A stretch of 64,000 bases of DNA from Duganella margarita (GTDB taxonomy: Bacteria > Pseudomonadota > Gammaproteobacteria > Burkholderiales > Burkholderiaceae_D), in the NCBI RefSeq assembly GCF_009857535.1, contig NZ_WWCS01000011.1:124001-188000 (forward strand). Reading direction: 5' to 3'. Below the pieces are notes generated by a model. That model was not told where the DNA came from. It did not search any database and worked only from the letters and a program-made list of their open reading frames with translations. The position numbers were made by a program, and so were the translations under genes. Below are positions 41,965 to 51,162 of this stretch, one piece after another; position 1 is the first letter of the stretch, and each line of letters starts with the position of its first letter.

Positions 41965-42801
41965 GTGTTTCTACTGGCGGTAACTCTTTATTTCTTATTG
42001 GCGTGCTTCATCAGCTGGATGGTGCTGTTCCCGTCCGGGCGCGAATTCGTCGTGTCGGCGCTGGCCGGGGCCAACGCGCGCCTGCAGCAAAAGCTGGGCC
42101 GCGCAGCCGACCGCCGCCGCGCAGAGCTCGGTGCGCTCGGCCGTTCGGGCCGCCAGTCGATGGGCGGCGTGCGCGATTTTCTGGCCGAGCATTACGTGCT
42201 GTGCCTGGGCGGCCTGGCGCTGCTGACCATTCCACCGATGCTGGCGCTGCTGCTGGCGCGGCCGACGCTGAACGGTTTCGACAGCTCAACCCGCGAGGTC
42301 AACACCCAAGTGGCCGGCCTGCTGGAAGGCGAACAGCTGGTGCCGCCGCCGGCCTTGCCGCCGCTGGTGTTCACCACCGCCGAAGTGCAGCTGGAGCGGC
42401 CGATGCTGGTCTCGGCCAGCCGCGACTGGGCACAGCTGGACGCCGTCTACGCGCAGCGGCTGCTGATGGTGTTCCGCACCATGAAGGAGAAGTACGGCTA
42501 TGACATGGCGCTGCTGGAAGGTTACCGCAGTCCCGAGCGCCAGAACAAACTGGCCGCGCTGGGTTCCGGCGTGACCAACGCCGCCGCGTTCCAGAGCTGG
42601 CACCAATACGGTCTGGCTGCCGATTGCGCCTTCCTGCGCGACGGCAAGCTGGTGATTTCCGAGCGCGATCCGTGGGCCATGCGCGGCTACCAGTTATACG
42701 GCGAAGTGGCCGAGTCCATGGGCCTGACCTGGGGCGGGCGCTGGAAGATGATGGATTTCGGGCACACAGAACTGCGCCGGCCCGGCGTGATGAAACGATA
42801 G
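41965..42801 (+). CDS. M15-family peptidase, membrane anchored (TagX-like), T6SS-associated
   Basis: Two membrane segments (about 1-20 and 70-92) flank a positively charged stretch, then a periplasmic D,D-/L,D-endopeptidase domain of the VanY/M15 type. Zinc-site motifs are present: SWHQYGLAADCAF (S-x-H-x3-G-x-A-x-D) and MDFGHTEL. Such enzymes in T6SS loci open peptidoglycan so that the membrane complex can be assembled. I choose the GTG at 41965, which has GAGGG four bases upstream, giving 278 residues. A TTG at 41941 in the same frame has no ribosome site. It heads the plus-strand operon ending with tssA. Confidence 0.85.
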   Translation: MFLLAVTLYFLLACFISWMVLFPSGREFVVSALAGANARLQQKLGRAADRRRAELGALGRSGRQSMGGVRDFLAEHYVLCLGGLALLTIPPMLALLLARPTLNGFDSSTREVNTQVAGLLEGEQLVPPPALPPLVFTTAEVQLERPMLVSASRDWAQLDAVYAQRLLMVFRTMKEKYGYDMALLEGYRSPERQNKLAALGSGVTNAAAFQSWHQYGLAADCAFLRDGKLVISERDPWAMRGYQLYGEVAESMGLTWGGRWKMMDFGHTELRRPGVMKR

Positions 42802-42814
42802 GAGAACACGATCA

Positions 42815-44272
42815 ATGGTCTGGTTACGTAACGTTGCCCTGGCCGCCGCCACATTCGGCGCCAGCTGGGGTGGCGCCATCTGGTTCTGGCGCGAGACCAA
42901 TCGCATGCCGGCCAGCGGTGAGCTGGTGCTGTACCTGCTGGTGCTGCCGGTAGCCCTGCTGTCCGCATTGTGGCTGGGCCGCAAAGTGTGGACGCGCGCT
43001 ACCCTGCCCGCCGCACCAGCCGCCGCTGGCGCCGCGAATGCCGCAACAGAGATTCCAGCCGCGCCGCCGCTGCCGGCCGCCTTGACGATCGCCGCCACCG
43101 CCGTGCGCGCACCGCATGGCGAATCGGTGGCGGAGTTGCGCGCCGCGTTGTCCGAACATCGCGCCCGCCCGCAGCTCGACAGCGAACTGTATGACGACGA
43201 CGGCTACCCGATTCTGTCCGCCCGCCTGACCGAAGCCGGCGACGCCGCGCTGCGCGAAGAGCTGGAACAGTGGCGCCACCGCCAGCAGTTGGACGATCCC
43301 CGCTTTGACCAGGCCCAGTGGCGCGCGCTGGCCGCCGCCAGCGCGGTGGTGGCCGACCTGGCAGCAGAAGCCACGCTGCATGAAGACCTGGAGCCATGGC
43401 TGGAGCAACAGCAAGCGCGCCAGCAAAACCGCCTGCCGCCCGACGCGCCGGCCGCGCGCACGCCGCCAACGCTGCAACTGCTGGCCCTCTGGCCGCAAGC
43501 ATGGCAGCCGGCCCAGCGCGACCTGGCCTGGCAATGGCTGCGCCATCTCGCCACGCAAACCGGCTGGCCGCAAACCCTGATCGCACCGGCCGCGCCGCTG
43601 CAACAGCAGCAGGAGCGACAGGACGACGACGCCGGCGCGCTGCTGGCGCAACTGCTGCAACGCGCCGGCAATCCGCAGCAGCCTTCCCTGGCGCTGGTGA
43701 TCGCCGCCGACTCGCACCTGAGCGACGCCGCCGTCAACCGCCTGCTGAATCAACAAACGCTGTACACCGCAGCGCATCCGCAAGGCCACATTCCCGGCGA
43801 AGGCGCGGCCGGCCTGCTGCTGGCCGACGCCAACGTGGCGCAGCAGATCGGCGCCACCGGCAGCGTGCTGCAAGCGGTGCACATCGGCCGCCGCAGCGCC
43901 TCCGCCGACACCGTCAAGCGCGACACCGACACCTGCCTGTCCAGCGCCATCGCCGATGTATTGAAAGCGGCCCAGCTGGACGGCGCCGCGATCGAACTGG
44001 TGACCGCCGACACCGGCCACCGCACCAGCCGCGTGACGGAGCTGATGCACGTGGTCACCGCCGCCGCGCCGCAGCTCGATCCCGGCGCCGACGTGATCAG
44101 CGTCGGCGCCAGCAGCGGCAGTTGCGGCGCGGTCAGCTGGCTGACCGCGCTGGCAATAGCCGACGCCGAAGCGCAGCAGCGCGGCGGTCCGGCACTCAGT
44201 ATCAGCAACGAAGATCCTTACCGCCGCTGCGCCGCGCTGATTCGCCCGGCACAAGCGGCACCAACAGCATGA
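42815..44272 (+). CDS. T6SS-locus membrane protein with thiolase-like (beta-ketoacyl synthase-like) C-terminal domain
   Basis: This 485-residue protein has two N-terminal membrane helices (about 5-25 and 37-56) and an Ala/Gln-rich cytoplasmic middle. The C-terminal region is reminiscent of the second half of beta-ketoacyl synthases: HIPGEGAAGLLLADANVAQQ, then DVISVGASSGSCGAVSWLTA followed by LAIADAEAQQRGGPALSISN. The canonical Cys-His-His catalytic set is not evident, so an enzymatic role is doubtful. It lies 13 bp after the M15 peptidase and 25 bp before tssM. Position suggests a role in envelope assembly; this is inference. Confidence 0.62.
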   Translation: MVWLRNVALAAATFGASWGGAIWFWRETNRMPASGELVLYLLVLPVALLSALWLGRKVWTRATLPAAPAAAGAANAATEIPAAPPLPAALTIAATAVRAPHGESVAELRAALSEHRARPQLDSELYDDDGYPILSARLTEAGDAALREELEQWRHRQQLDDPRFDQAQWRALAAASAVVADLAAEATLHEDLEPWLEQQQARQQNRLPPDAPAARTPPTLQLLALWPQAWQPAQRDLAWQWLRHLATQTGWPQTLIAPAAPLQQQQERQDDDAGALLAQLLQRAGNPQQPSLALVIAADSHLSDAAVNRLLNQQTLYTAAHPQGHIPGEGAAGLLLADANVAQQIGATGSVLQAVHIGRRSASADTVKRDTDTCLSSAIADVLKAAQLDGAAIELVTADTGHRTSRVTELMHVVTAAAPQLDPGADVISVGASSGSCGAVSWLTALAIADAEAQQRGGPALSISNEDPYRRCAALIRPAQAAPTA

Positions 44273-44297
44273 CATTCCCAAGTAACCGAGCCCTATT

Positions 44298-47200
44298 ATG
44301 ATGCAAAAATTCTGGCTGTTCCTGACCCAACGCCGTACGCTGATCGTTATCGGCTGGTTGGCCTTTGCGGCGCTGCTGTTCCTTGCTGGCGCGCTACTGC
44401 AATGGCCGTCGTCGGTGCCGTGGATCGTGCTGGCGATCGCGCTGGCCTTCGGCGCCATCGTCTGGTACTGGCGCTATCGAAAGACGCAGCGCGCCGCCGG
44501 CAAGTTGGGCGACATGCTGGAACAGCAGGCGTCCAAGCCGGTCAAGGTCGATCCGGCCCAGCGCCAGGAAACCGAAGCGCTGCGCACCCGCATGCTTGAC
44601 GCCATCGGCACCATCAAGAACTCCAAGCTGGGCCAGACCTCCGGCAACGCCGCGCTGTACGAACTGCCGTGGTATATGATCATCGGTAATCCGGCCGCCG
44701 GCAAAAGCACGGCGGTCGCCAGCTCCGGCCTGCAGTTCCCGTTCGCCGACAGCAAAATCGTGCAAGGCGTGGGCGGCACCCGTAACTGCGACTGGTTCTT
44801 CACCACCGACGGCATCCTGCTCGATACGGCCGGCCGCTATTCGGTCGTGGACGAAGACCGTGGCGAGTGGTTCGGCTTCCTCGACCTGCTGAAAAAATAC
44901 CGCAAGAAGGCGCCGATCAACGGCATCATCATCGCCGTCAGTGTCGCCGAGTTGACCCGCAACCGTCCGGAATTCGCCATCAACCTGGCCAAGAACCTGC
45001 GCCAGCGCGTGCAGGAACTGACCGAGCGGCTGGAAGTGCACGCGCCGGTCTACGTGCTGTTCACCAAGGCTGACCTGATCACCGGCTTCAACGAATTCTT
45101 CCAGGACGCCGAACGCGGTGAGCGCGACAAGGTGTGGGGCGCGACCCTGCCCTACAGCCGCAGCACCGGCAGCGAGGAAGTACTGAACCAGTTCGACGCC
45201 CGCTTCGACGAATTGTACGAAGGCTTGAAAGACCAGAGCGCAGCCAACATGGCGCTGCAATGGCGCGAACGCATGCCGCCGGGCGTGTTCACCTTCCCGC
45301 TGGAATTCAGCTCGATCAAGCCGGCGCTGCGCACGTTTATCGCCACGCTGTTTGAGGAAAATCCGTTCCAGTTCAAACCTGTATTCCGTGGTTTCTACTT
45401 CACCAGCGCGCTGCAGGAAGGCGAAACCGTCTCCGCTTCTTCGCAACGCGTGGCGCAGCGCTTCGACCTGCAACTGAAGCCCGCCGAACATGAAGCAGCC
45501 CACCAGCAGCAGGGCTACTTCCTGCTTAATCTGTTCCGCAAGGTGATCTTCGCCGACAAGGATCTGGTATCGCAATACGCCAGCCCCGCCAAGACCCGCA
45601 TGCGCTACGTCGCCTTCTTCGCCGCCACCGCGCTGGCTGGCCTGGCGCTGGCCGGCTGGAGCTGGTCCTACATGAACAACCGCCAGCTGGTGGCCAATGT
45701 GCAGGCGGACCTGGACCAGGCCATCAAGGTGCAGGAAAAATCGATGGACCTGCAATCGCGCTTTGCCGCGCTGGAGATCCTGCAAGACCGCATCGAACAG
45801 CTGGACAAGTATGAAGAGAGCCGTCCAATGTCGCTCAGCTTCGGCCTTTACCAGGGCACGCTGCTGGACCGCAAGCTGCGCGAAGAATACTTCAACGGCG
45901 TGCGCGAAGTGATGCTCAAACCAGTCGGCCAGACCCTGGAAGCCTTCCTCGCCGAAGTCAATAGCGGCGCGGCGAATTTGCAGCCGATGGCGCGTCCACT
46001 GACCGCCAGCGGCTCCGGCGGCAACACGGCGCCGGCGAACGCCACGCAGGCAGAAGCCGCAGCCGCCATCAACAACAGCGCGCAGCAGTTCAAGGATGCC
46101 TCGCCAACCGACGCCGAAGACGCGTACAACGCGCTCAAGACCTACCTGATGCTGGGCGATAAATCGCGCGCCGAAGCCGGCCATCTGAACGACCAGCTGA
46201 CCCGCTTCTGGCGCGTGTGGCTGGACACCAACCGCGGCACCATGTCGCGCGAGCAGATGATCCGCAGCGCAGAGCGCATGATCTCCTTCTACCTGGCGCA
46301 GATCAACGACACCTCGTGGCCGCAGATCGATACCCGCCTGGCGCTGGTCGACCAGACCCGCGACAACCTGCGCCGCGTGGTGCGCGGCATGCCGGCGCGT
46401 GAACGGGTGTACGCCGACGTCAAAGCCCGCGCCGCCACGCGCTTCCCTGCGGTGACGGTGGCCGCCATCGTCGGCGATCAGGACAAGGAACTGGTACTGG
46501 GCAGCTACGCCGTGCCGGGCAGCTTTACCCGCGCCGCATGGCAAGGCTTCGTGCAGGACGCCTTCCGCGAAGCCGCCAACCGCGAACTGCAAAGCGCCGA
46601 CTGGGTGCTGAAAACCTCGTCCAAGGATGACCTGACGCTGGAAGGCAGCCCGGAACAAATCCAGAAATCGCTGGTGGACCTGTACAAGAACGACTATGCG
46701 CGCGAGTGGCAGAAGTTTGTGCAAGGCGTGACAGTGCGTGACCTGGCCAACTTCGACCAGGCCGCCAGTGCGATGAACCGGCTGGGCGACCCGCAAAATT
46801 CGCCGCTGAATAAGCTGATGAACAGCGTCTACGAACAAACGTCGTGGGACAATCCGTCGCTGATCGACGCCGGCCTGCAACGCGCGCAGCGTGGCGTCAG
46901 CGGCTGGTTCAAGGAAACCATCCTGCGCCAGAAACCGTCGCAGCTCAACATCAACGTCGGTAGCGGCGGCGTGCAAAATGCCGCCCTGCCGCTCGGCCCT
47001 GTGGGCCGCGAGTTCTCCGGCGTGGCGCGCCTGGTGGTCGCCAAGGACCAGGGCGCGTCGCTGATGCGCGGCTACATGGAGCAGTTGTCCAAGCTGCGCG
47101 GCCGCTTTAACCAGATCAAGAATCAAGGCGATCCTGGTCCTGGCGCCAAGCAGCTGATGCAGCAAACGCTGGACGGCAATGGCTCGGAACTGGCGGAAGC

Positions 47201-48293
47201 GCTGAAGTACGTGGACGAGCAAATGCTGACCGGGATGACCGATGCGCAGAAGACCGCCATCCGTCCGTTGCTGGTACGCCCGCTGATCCAGACCTTTGCG
47301 GTAATCGTGCAGCCGACCGAAACGGAAATTAACAAGGTATGGGCGGCGCAGGTGCTGCAGCCGTTCCGCCAGTCGCTGGCCACCAAGTACCCGTTCGCCA
47401 CCGAATCGAAGGCGGAAGCCAGCAATGCCGAAATCGGCGCGGTGTTTGGTCCGGAAGGCGCGATCGCCAAGTTCTTCGACTCCACGCTTGGTCCGCTGGT
47501 GGTGCGCCGTGGCGATACGGTCAGCGCCCGCACCTGGGCCAATATGGGCATCAATCTGGCGCCGCCAGTGGTGGCCAGCTTCCCTGGGTGGGTAGCGCCG
47601 CTGGCCGCCAACGGCGTAGCCAACGCGGCCGCATCCAGCGGTGGCGAAGGCCAGACCAACTTCGACCTGCAGGCGCTGGGCGCCGTCAGCGCCACCGAGT
47701 TCACCATCGAGATCGATGGCCAGGCCTTGCGCTGGCGCGGCCAGCCGCAGCCCTGGGTGCACATGACGTGGCCGAATCCGGCCGGTGTGCCCGGTGCGAA
47801 GATTACCGCCATCACACCGGAGGGTCGCAGCATTGTGGTGTTCAACGAGCCGGGTCACTTCGGCCTGAAGAAAATGATCGATGCAGCCAAGCGCAAACGC
47901 AAGGACAACGGCGCGTTTGAACTGACCTGGGATAATTCCGGCGTGTCGGTAACCGCCAACCTGAAGATCGGCGCAAGCACGCCGGCACCAGTGCAGGCGC
48001 AAGCTGCCGCGCCTTCCACGGCGGGCTTCAAGCGCCTGCGCCTGCCGGATACCGTGACCGCGCCAGCGCCGGCGCCAACGTCGGCCACCGCTGATGCACC
48101 CGCCGCAGCTGCCGCCAAGCCAGGCGCTCCAGCCGGTGCCGTGACGCCAGCGGCGCCGGGCGCGCCTGTCACGCCAGGCGCCCCTGGTACGCCGGCTGCG
48201 CCAGCACCGGGCCGCGCACCTGCACCGGTGCCAGCCACCATGCCGGCGCCGCAGCCCGGCACCGTCATCCGCACTGCAGGAGCCCAGCCATGA
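44298..48293 (+). CDS. tssM: TssM (IcmF-like), T6SS membrane complex
   Basis: TssM spans the envelope between the baseplate and the outer-membrane lipoprotein. This 1331-residue protein has two N-terminal helices (about 15-57), a cytoplasmic NTPase domain with an intact Walker A (G130-N-P-A-A-G-K-S137) and the D-T-A-G switch (LLDTAGRYSVVDED), a third membrane helix at about 433-455, and a long periplasmic part with IcmF-related and C-terminal beta domains (ATEFTIEIDGQALRWRGQPQ). A Pro/Ala-rich tail of about 85 residues follows and is longer than usual. Its stop overlaps tagF by four bases (ATGA). Confidence 0.97.
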   Translation: MMQKFWLFLTQRRTLIVIGWLAFAALLFLAGALLQWPSSVPWIVLAIALAFGAIVWYWRYRKTQRAAGKLGDMLEQQASKPVKVDPAQRQETEALRTRMLDAIGTIKNSKLGQTSGNAALYELPWYMIIGNPAAGKSTAVASSGLQFPFADSKIVQGVGGTRNCDWFFTTDGILLDTAGRYSVVDEDRGEWFGFLDLLKKYRKKAPINGIIIAVSVAELTRNRPEFAINLAKNLRQRVQELTERLEVHAPVYVLFTKADLITGFNEFFQDAERGERDKVWGATLPYSRSTGSEEVLNQFDARFDELYEGLKDQSAANMALQWRERMPPGVFTFPLEFSSIKPALRTFIATLFEENPFQFKPVFRGFYFTSALQEGETVSASSQRVAQRFDLQLKPAEHEAAHQQQGYFLLNLFRKVIFADKDLVSQYASPAKTRMRYVAFFAATALAGLALAGWSWSYMNNRQLVANVQADLDQAIKVQEKSMDLQSRFAALEILQDRIEQLDKYEESRPMSLSFGLYQGTLLDRKLREEYFNGVREVMLKPVGQTLEAFLAEVNSGAANLQPMARPLTASGSGGNTAPANATQAEAAAAINNSAQQFKDASPTDAEDAYNALKTYLMLGDKSRAEAGHLNDQLTRFWRVWLDTNRGTMSREQMIRSAERMISFYLAQINDTSWPQIDTRLALVDQTRDNLRRVVRGMPARERVYADVKARAATRFPAVTVAAIVGDQDKELVLGSYAVPGSFTRAAWQGFVQDAFREAANRELQSADWVLKTSSKDDLTLEGSPEQIQKSLVDLYKNDYAREWQKFVQGVTVRDLANFDQAASAMNRLGDPQNSPLNKLMNSVYEQTSWDNPSLIDAGLQRAQRGVSGWFKETILRQKPSQLNINVGSGGVQNAALPLGPVGREFSGVARLVVAKDQGASLMRGYMEQLSKLRGRFNQIKNQGDPGPGAKQLMQQTLDGNGSELAEALKYVDEQMLTGMTDAQKTAIRPLLVRPLIQTFAVIVQPTETEINKVWAAQVLQPFRQSLATKYPFATESKAEASNAEIGAVFGPEGAIAKFFDSTLGPLVVRRGDTVSARTWANMGINLAPPVVASFPGWVAPLAANGVANAAASSGGEGQTNFDLQALGAVSATEFTIEIDGQALRWRGQPQPWVHMTWPNPAGVPGAKITAITPEGRSIVVFNEPGHFGLKKMIDAAKRKRKDNGAFELTWDNSGVSVTANLKIGASTPAPVQAQAAAPSTAGFKRLRLPDTVTAPAPAPTSATADAPAAAAAKPGAPAGAVTPAAPGAPVTPGAPGTPAAPAPGRAPAPVPATMPAPQPGTVIRTAGAQP

Positions 48294-49276
48294 GTCGCGG
48301 CGCCACCATTGCCCACATCGGCTACTTCGGCAAGGTGCCGGGACGCGGCGACTTCGTCAAAGGCGGCGACAGCCCGGCCCTGATCAAGGTGCTCGACGAC
48401 TGGCTCGCCCAGGCCATGGATTTGATGAGCACCGACGCGCGGTGGAAGCTGAACTACGACGCCGTCGCGCCGCTGCACTTCGCCTTCGTCGGCCCGCGCC
48501 GCCGTCACGCGATTGCCGGCCATATCGTCGCCAGCAGCGACCAGTCGTCGCGCCGTTTCCCGTTCCTGATGACCAGCAGCGTGGAAGTCGCCGACCCGGC
48601 CACCTTTGTGCAAACCGCGCCGCTGGTGTTCAACCGCCTGTGGACCCGGCTGGCGACGCTGAGCAGCGGCGTGGTCGCCGCCAGCGATCCCACCACGCCA
48701 CTGCAGATGGCGGCCGCCGAAGCGATCGAACTCGATCTGCGCAGTGCCGCCTACCAGGCCACGTTCGAGGACTTTCTGGAACTGCAAACCATCGGCGGCC
48801 TCGATACGCTGCTATCGCAGGCCGGCTTCCGTGGCTCATCGCGCCAGGTGCTGCTGGCGCTCGGCATGCTGCTGCAACCGGTGATGGCCAGCAGTTCCAG
48901 CCGGCTGGATAAAACCCTGCTGCTGCCGCTGCCGCAAGATCCGATGTACCGCAACCTCGTCGCCGCCTTCTGGCTGCACCTGATTACGCCGTTCCTGGCG
49001 CGCGCGGACTTTGAACTGGCGCTGTTCCTCACGCGCCAGCGCGAACAGCCGGTGCTGCTGGTCGGCTTTAGCGGCGCCTCGCCGGCTACACTGCACGGCA
49101 TCATGGACCCGCAGGCCGCGCAGGAACAGCAGATCGCGTTTGAACAACTGGACTGGGTGGAAGAACAGGCTGACAGCGACTACGCCGTCAAGAAACTGTC
49201 CACCTATCTGTCGCAGCCCTCCCTGTCACTCAAGTCCGCGCTGGAGTCGGTCAGCACGGCGTTTATCGGAACCTAG
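48290..49276 (+). CDS. tagF: TagF (ImpM-like) T6SS regulator
   Basis: This 328-residue protein begins with the TagF domain: HIGYFGKVPGRGDFVKGG, a central FAFVGPRRRHAIAGHIVASS and RRFPFLMTSSVEVADPATF. TagF proteins act as post-translational repressors of T6SS firing in systems with Fha/PpkA, and are found widely in loci without them. It is coupled to tssM by a four-base overlap and followed 4 bp later by the OmpA-like gene. Its family length is usually 200-300, so the C-terminal half (DFELALFLTRQREQPVLLVG) is somewhat long. Confidence 0.9.
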   Translation: MSRGATIAHIGYFGKVPGRGDFVKGGDSPALIKVLDDWLAQAMDLMSTDARWKLNYDAVAPLHFAFVGPRRRHAIAGHIVASSDQSSRRFPFLMTSSVEVADPATFVQTAPLVFNRLWTRLATLSSGVVAASDPTTPLQMAAAEAIELDLRSAAYQATFEDFLELQTIGGLDTLLSQAGFRGSSRQVLLALGMLLQPVMASSSSRLDKTLLLPLPQDPMYRNLVAAFWLHLITPFLARADFELALFLTRQREQPVLLVGFSGASPATLHGIMDPQAAQEQQIAFEQLDWVEEQADSDYAVKKLSTYLSQPSLSLKSALESVSTAFIGT

Positions 49277-49280
49277 AATC

Positions 49281-50045
49281 ATGCGTACTCTTTTATTTAC
49301 AAGCCTGATGCTGGCCGCCGGCGCCACTTTCGCGCAGGCCAACGTGGTGCAACCGGGCCAGGTGCTGGCCGCCGGCACCCTGCCAGATGAAGCCAGCAAG
49401 GCCGCCGTGCTGGCCAAGCTGCGCGAAGTCTATGGCGCCGACAAGGTGGTCGACCAGATCTCGATCGACAAGGTGGCCACGCCGGCGAACTGGAACCAGT
49501 ATGTGCAAAAGTTGCTGACGCCGGACCTGAAGCAGATCAGCCGCGGCCAGTTGAAGATCGACGGCAGCACCGTCAGCCTGCGCGGGGAAGTCGGCAACGA
49601 GGCGGTGCGCCAGCGCATCGCCAGCAATATCGCCACCAACCTGAATCCGACCTACACCGTCAATAACGGCTTGCGCGTATCGGCCGCCGACCAGGGCGTG
49701 CTGGATAGCGCGCTGGCCAACCGTATCATCGAATTCGAAAGCGGCAAGGCCGAGCTGACGCCGGCCGGCAAGGCGATTCTGGACGAGATGGTAGTAGCCC
49801 TGCGCAAGCTCGATAAGCGCAAGGTCGATATCATCGGCCACACCGACAGCGCCGGGCTGCGCGCTACCAACCAGGGACTGAGCCAGGCGCGCGCAGAGGC
49901 GGTCAAGGCCTACCTGGCCAGCCATGGCATCAATGGCGAACTGCTGACGGCCAGCGGCCAGGGGCCGGACCGTCCGATCGCCAGCAACGACACGGCCGAA
50001 GGCCGCCAGCGCAACCGCCGTATCGAATTCCGTATGGCGCAGTAA
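49281..50045 (+). CDS. OmpA-family periplasmic protein, T6SS-associated
   Basis: This 254-residue protein starts at the ATG at 49281 with a Sec signal peptide (MRTLLFTSLMLAAGATFAQA); an upstream overlapping reading in the same frame is rejected. Residues about 30-130 look like a BON-type fold (SIDKVATPANWNQYVQKLLT, LRGEVGNEAVRQRIASNIAT). The C-terminal OmpA/Pal domain carries the peptidoglycan-binding signature DIIGHTDSAGLRATNQGLSQ and ends RQRNRRIEFRM. It would tether the apparatus to the cell wall, a TagL-like role, but here as a soluble periplasmic protein rather than a TssL fusion. Confidence 0.9.
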   Translation: MRTLLFTSLMLAAGATFAQANVVQPGQVLAAGTLPDEASKAAVLAKLREVYGADKVVDQISIDKVATPANWNQYVQKLLTPDLKQISRGQLKIDGSTVSLRGEVGNEAVRQRIASNIATNLNPTYTVNNGLRVSAADQGVLDSALANRIIEFESGKAELTPAGKAILDEMVVALRKLDKRKVDIIGHTDSAGLRATNQGLSQARAEAVKAYLASHGINGELLTASGQGPDRPIASNDTAEGRQRNRRIEFRMAQ

Positions 50046-50055
50046 AGAGGACACC

Positions 50056-51096
50056 ATGTATTCCGCACAAGAGCTTTTAGAACCAATCTCCGATAGCCAG
50101 CCTGCCGGCGGCGATCTGTCGTTTTCACCTGAACTGGACGCGATTGCGCAGGCGCGCAAGTTTGACGACCCATCGCTCGATCAGGGCGAATGGGTGACTG
50201 AATTGAAGGAGGCCGACTGGCCTTTCGTGGTGGAGCGCTGCGCGCATCTGCTAAAGACCGCCAGCAAGGATCTGCGACTGGCCGTATGGCTGACCGAAGC
50301 CGGCGCGCGCGTGCACCATCTGCGCGGTTTGGGCGAAGGCTATCTGCTGCTGGCCGGCTTGTGCGACCAGTATTGGGACAAGGGTCTGTATCCGTCGGCG
50401 GAAGACGGCGATAACGATCAGCGTACTGGCAATTTGAGCTGGATTTTGTCCCGCACTCCGGCACTGGTGCGCGAGATCGGCTTGACCGAGAACGGCGATT
50501 ATTCGACCGTTGATTTTGAATCGGCACGCAAGCGTGCGGGCAGTGGCAATGAGGAACAGCAGAACCGCGCGCCAAAGCTGGCGGACATGGAAACGGCCAA
50601 GCGCAATAATTCGGCACGATTTGCCACGGCGTTCCGCGCGGATGCACAGTTTTGCATCGAGGCGCTGGAGCAGCTGGAACGCGTTGCCGATGCGCGTCTT
50701 GGCAACGACAGCCCCGGATTCTCGTCAGCGCGCGATGCAGTGAAAGCGATGCTGCATGCGATGCCGGCACCGGCCGGCGCCTCGGAAGAAGCGCCGGAGC
50801 TGGCGTCGCCGGCGCAAGAGGAGGAAGTGATGGAAGAAGCCACTGGGGCGGTGGCAGCGGACGTGGCGCCTACCCGGCCGGGCGTGATCGGCAACCGCGC
50901 GCAGGCCGTGGCGCAACTGCGCGCTGTGGCGGAATTCTTCCGCCGCACCGAACCCCACAGCCCGGCCTCCTACTTTGCCGAAAAAGCTGCACAAGCGGCC
51001 CTGCAAGACCTGCACACCTGGCTGCGCACCGTCGTCAAAGACGAAGCCTCGCTGGCCCATATCGAAGAACTGCTCGGCGTGCCGCGCGCAGAATAA
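50056..51096 (+). CDS. tssA: TssA, T6SS baseplate/sheath assembly protein
   Basis: TssA primes tail tube and sheath polymerisation. This 346-residue protein has the N-terminal ImpA_N domain (LLEPISDSQPAGGDLSFSPE, WPFVVERCAHLLKTASKDLR, YLLLAGLCDQYWDKGLYPSA). A variable middle and a C-terminal region (RAQAVAQLRAVAEFFRRTEP followed by HSPASYFAEKAAQ) follow, which match the TssA C-terminal family. It is the last gene of the plus operon, 10 bp after the OmpA-like gene. It converges with tssH across a palindromic repeat. Confidence 0.93.
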   Translation: MYSAQELLEPISDSQPAGGDLSFSPELDAIAQARKFDDPSLDQGEWVTELKEADWPFVVERCAHLLKTASKDLRLAVWLTEAGARVHHLRGLGEGYLLLAGLCDQYWDKGLYPSAEDGDNDQRTGNLSWILSRTPALVREIGLTENGDYSTVDFESARKRAGSGNEEQQNRAPKLADMETAKRNNSARFATAFRADAQFCIEALEQLERVADARLGNDSPGFSSARDAVKAMLHAMPAPAGASEEAPELASPAQEEEVMEEATGAVAADVAPTRPGVIGNRAQAVAQLRAVAEFFRRTEPHSPASYFAEKAAQAALQDLHTWLRTVVKDEASLAHIEELLGVPRAE

Positions 51097-51159
51097 CGTC
51101 GTTCCCGCGCACGCGGGAACCCAAGCTGAGTATGGATTCCCGCTTTCGCGGGAATGACG
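51097..51159. repeat. Dispersed palindromic repeat between convergent tssA and tssH
   Basis: Two hairpins, GTTCCCGCGC-ACGCGGGAAC and ATTCCCGCTTTCGCGGGAAT, fill the gap between the tssA and tssH stops, with CGTC...GACG ends as in 6489-6568. Placed between convergent genes, it may serve as a bidirectional terminator or RNA 3'-end stabiliser. Confidence 0.75.
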
Positions 51160-51162
51160 CGC

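Noticed and set aside
44394-48002. Open frame of about 1,200 codons on the minus strand, antisense to tssM
   Set aside because: High-GC codon bias of tssM leaves the opposite strand free of stops; the translation is His/Arg/Gln-rich with no domain, while tssM is fully intact.
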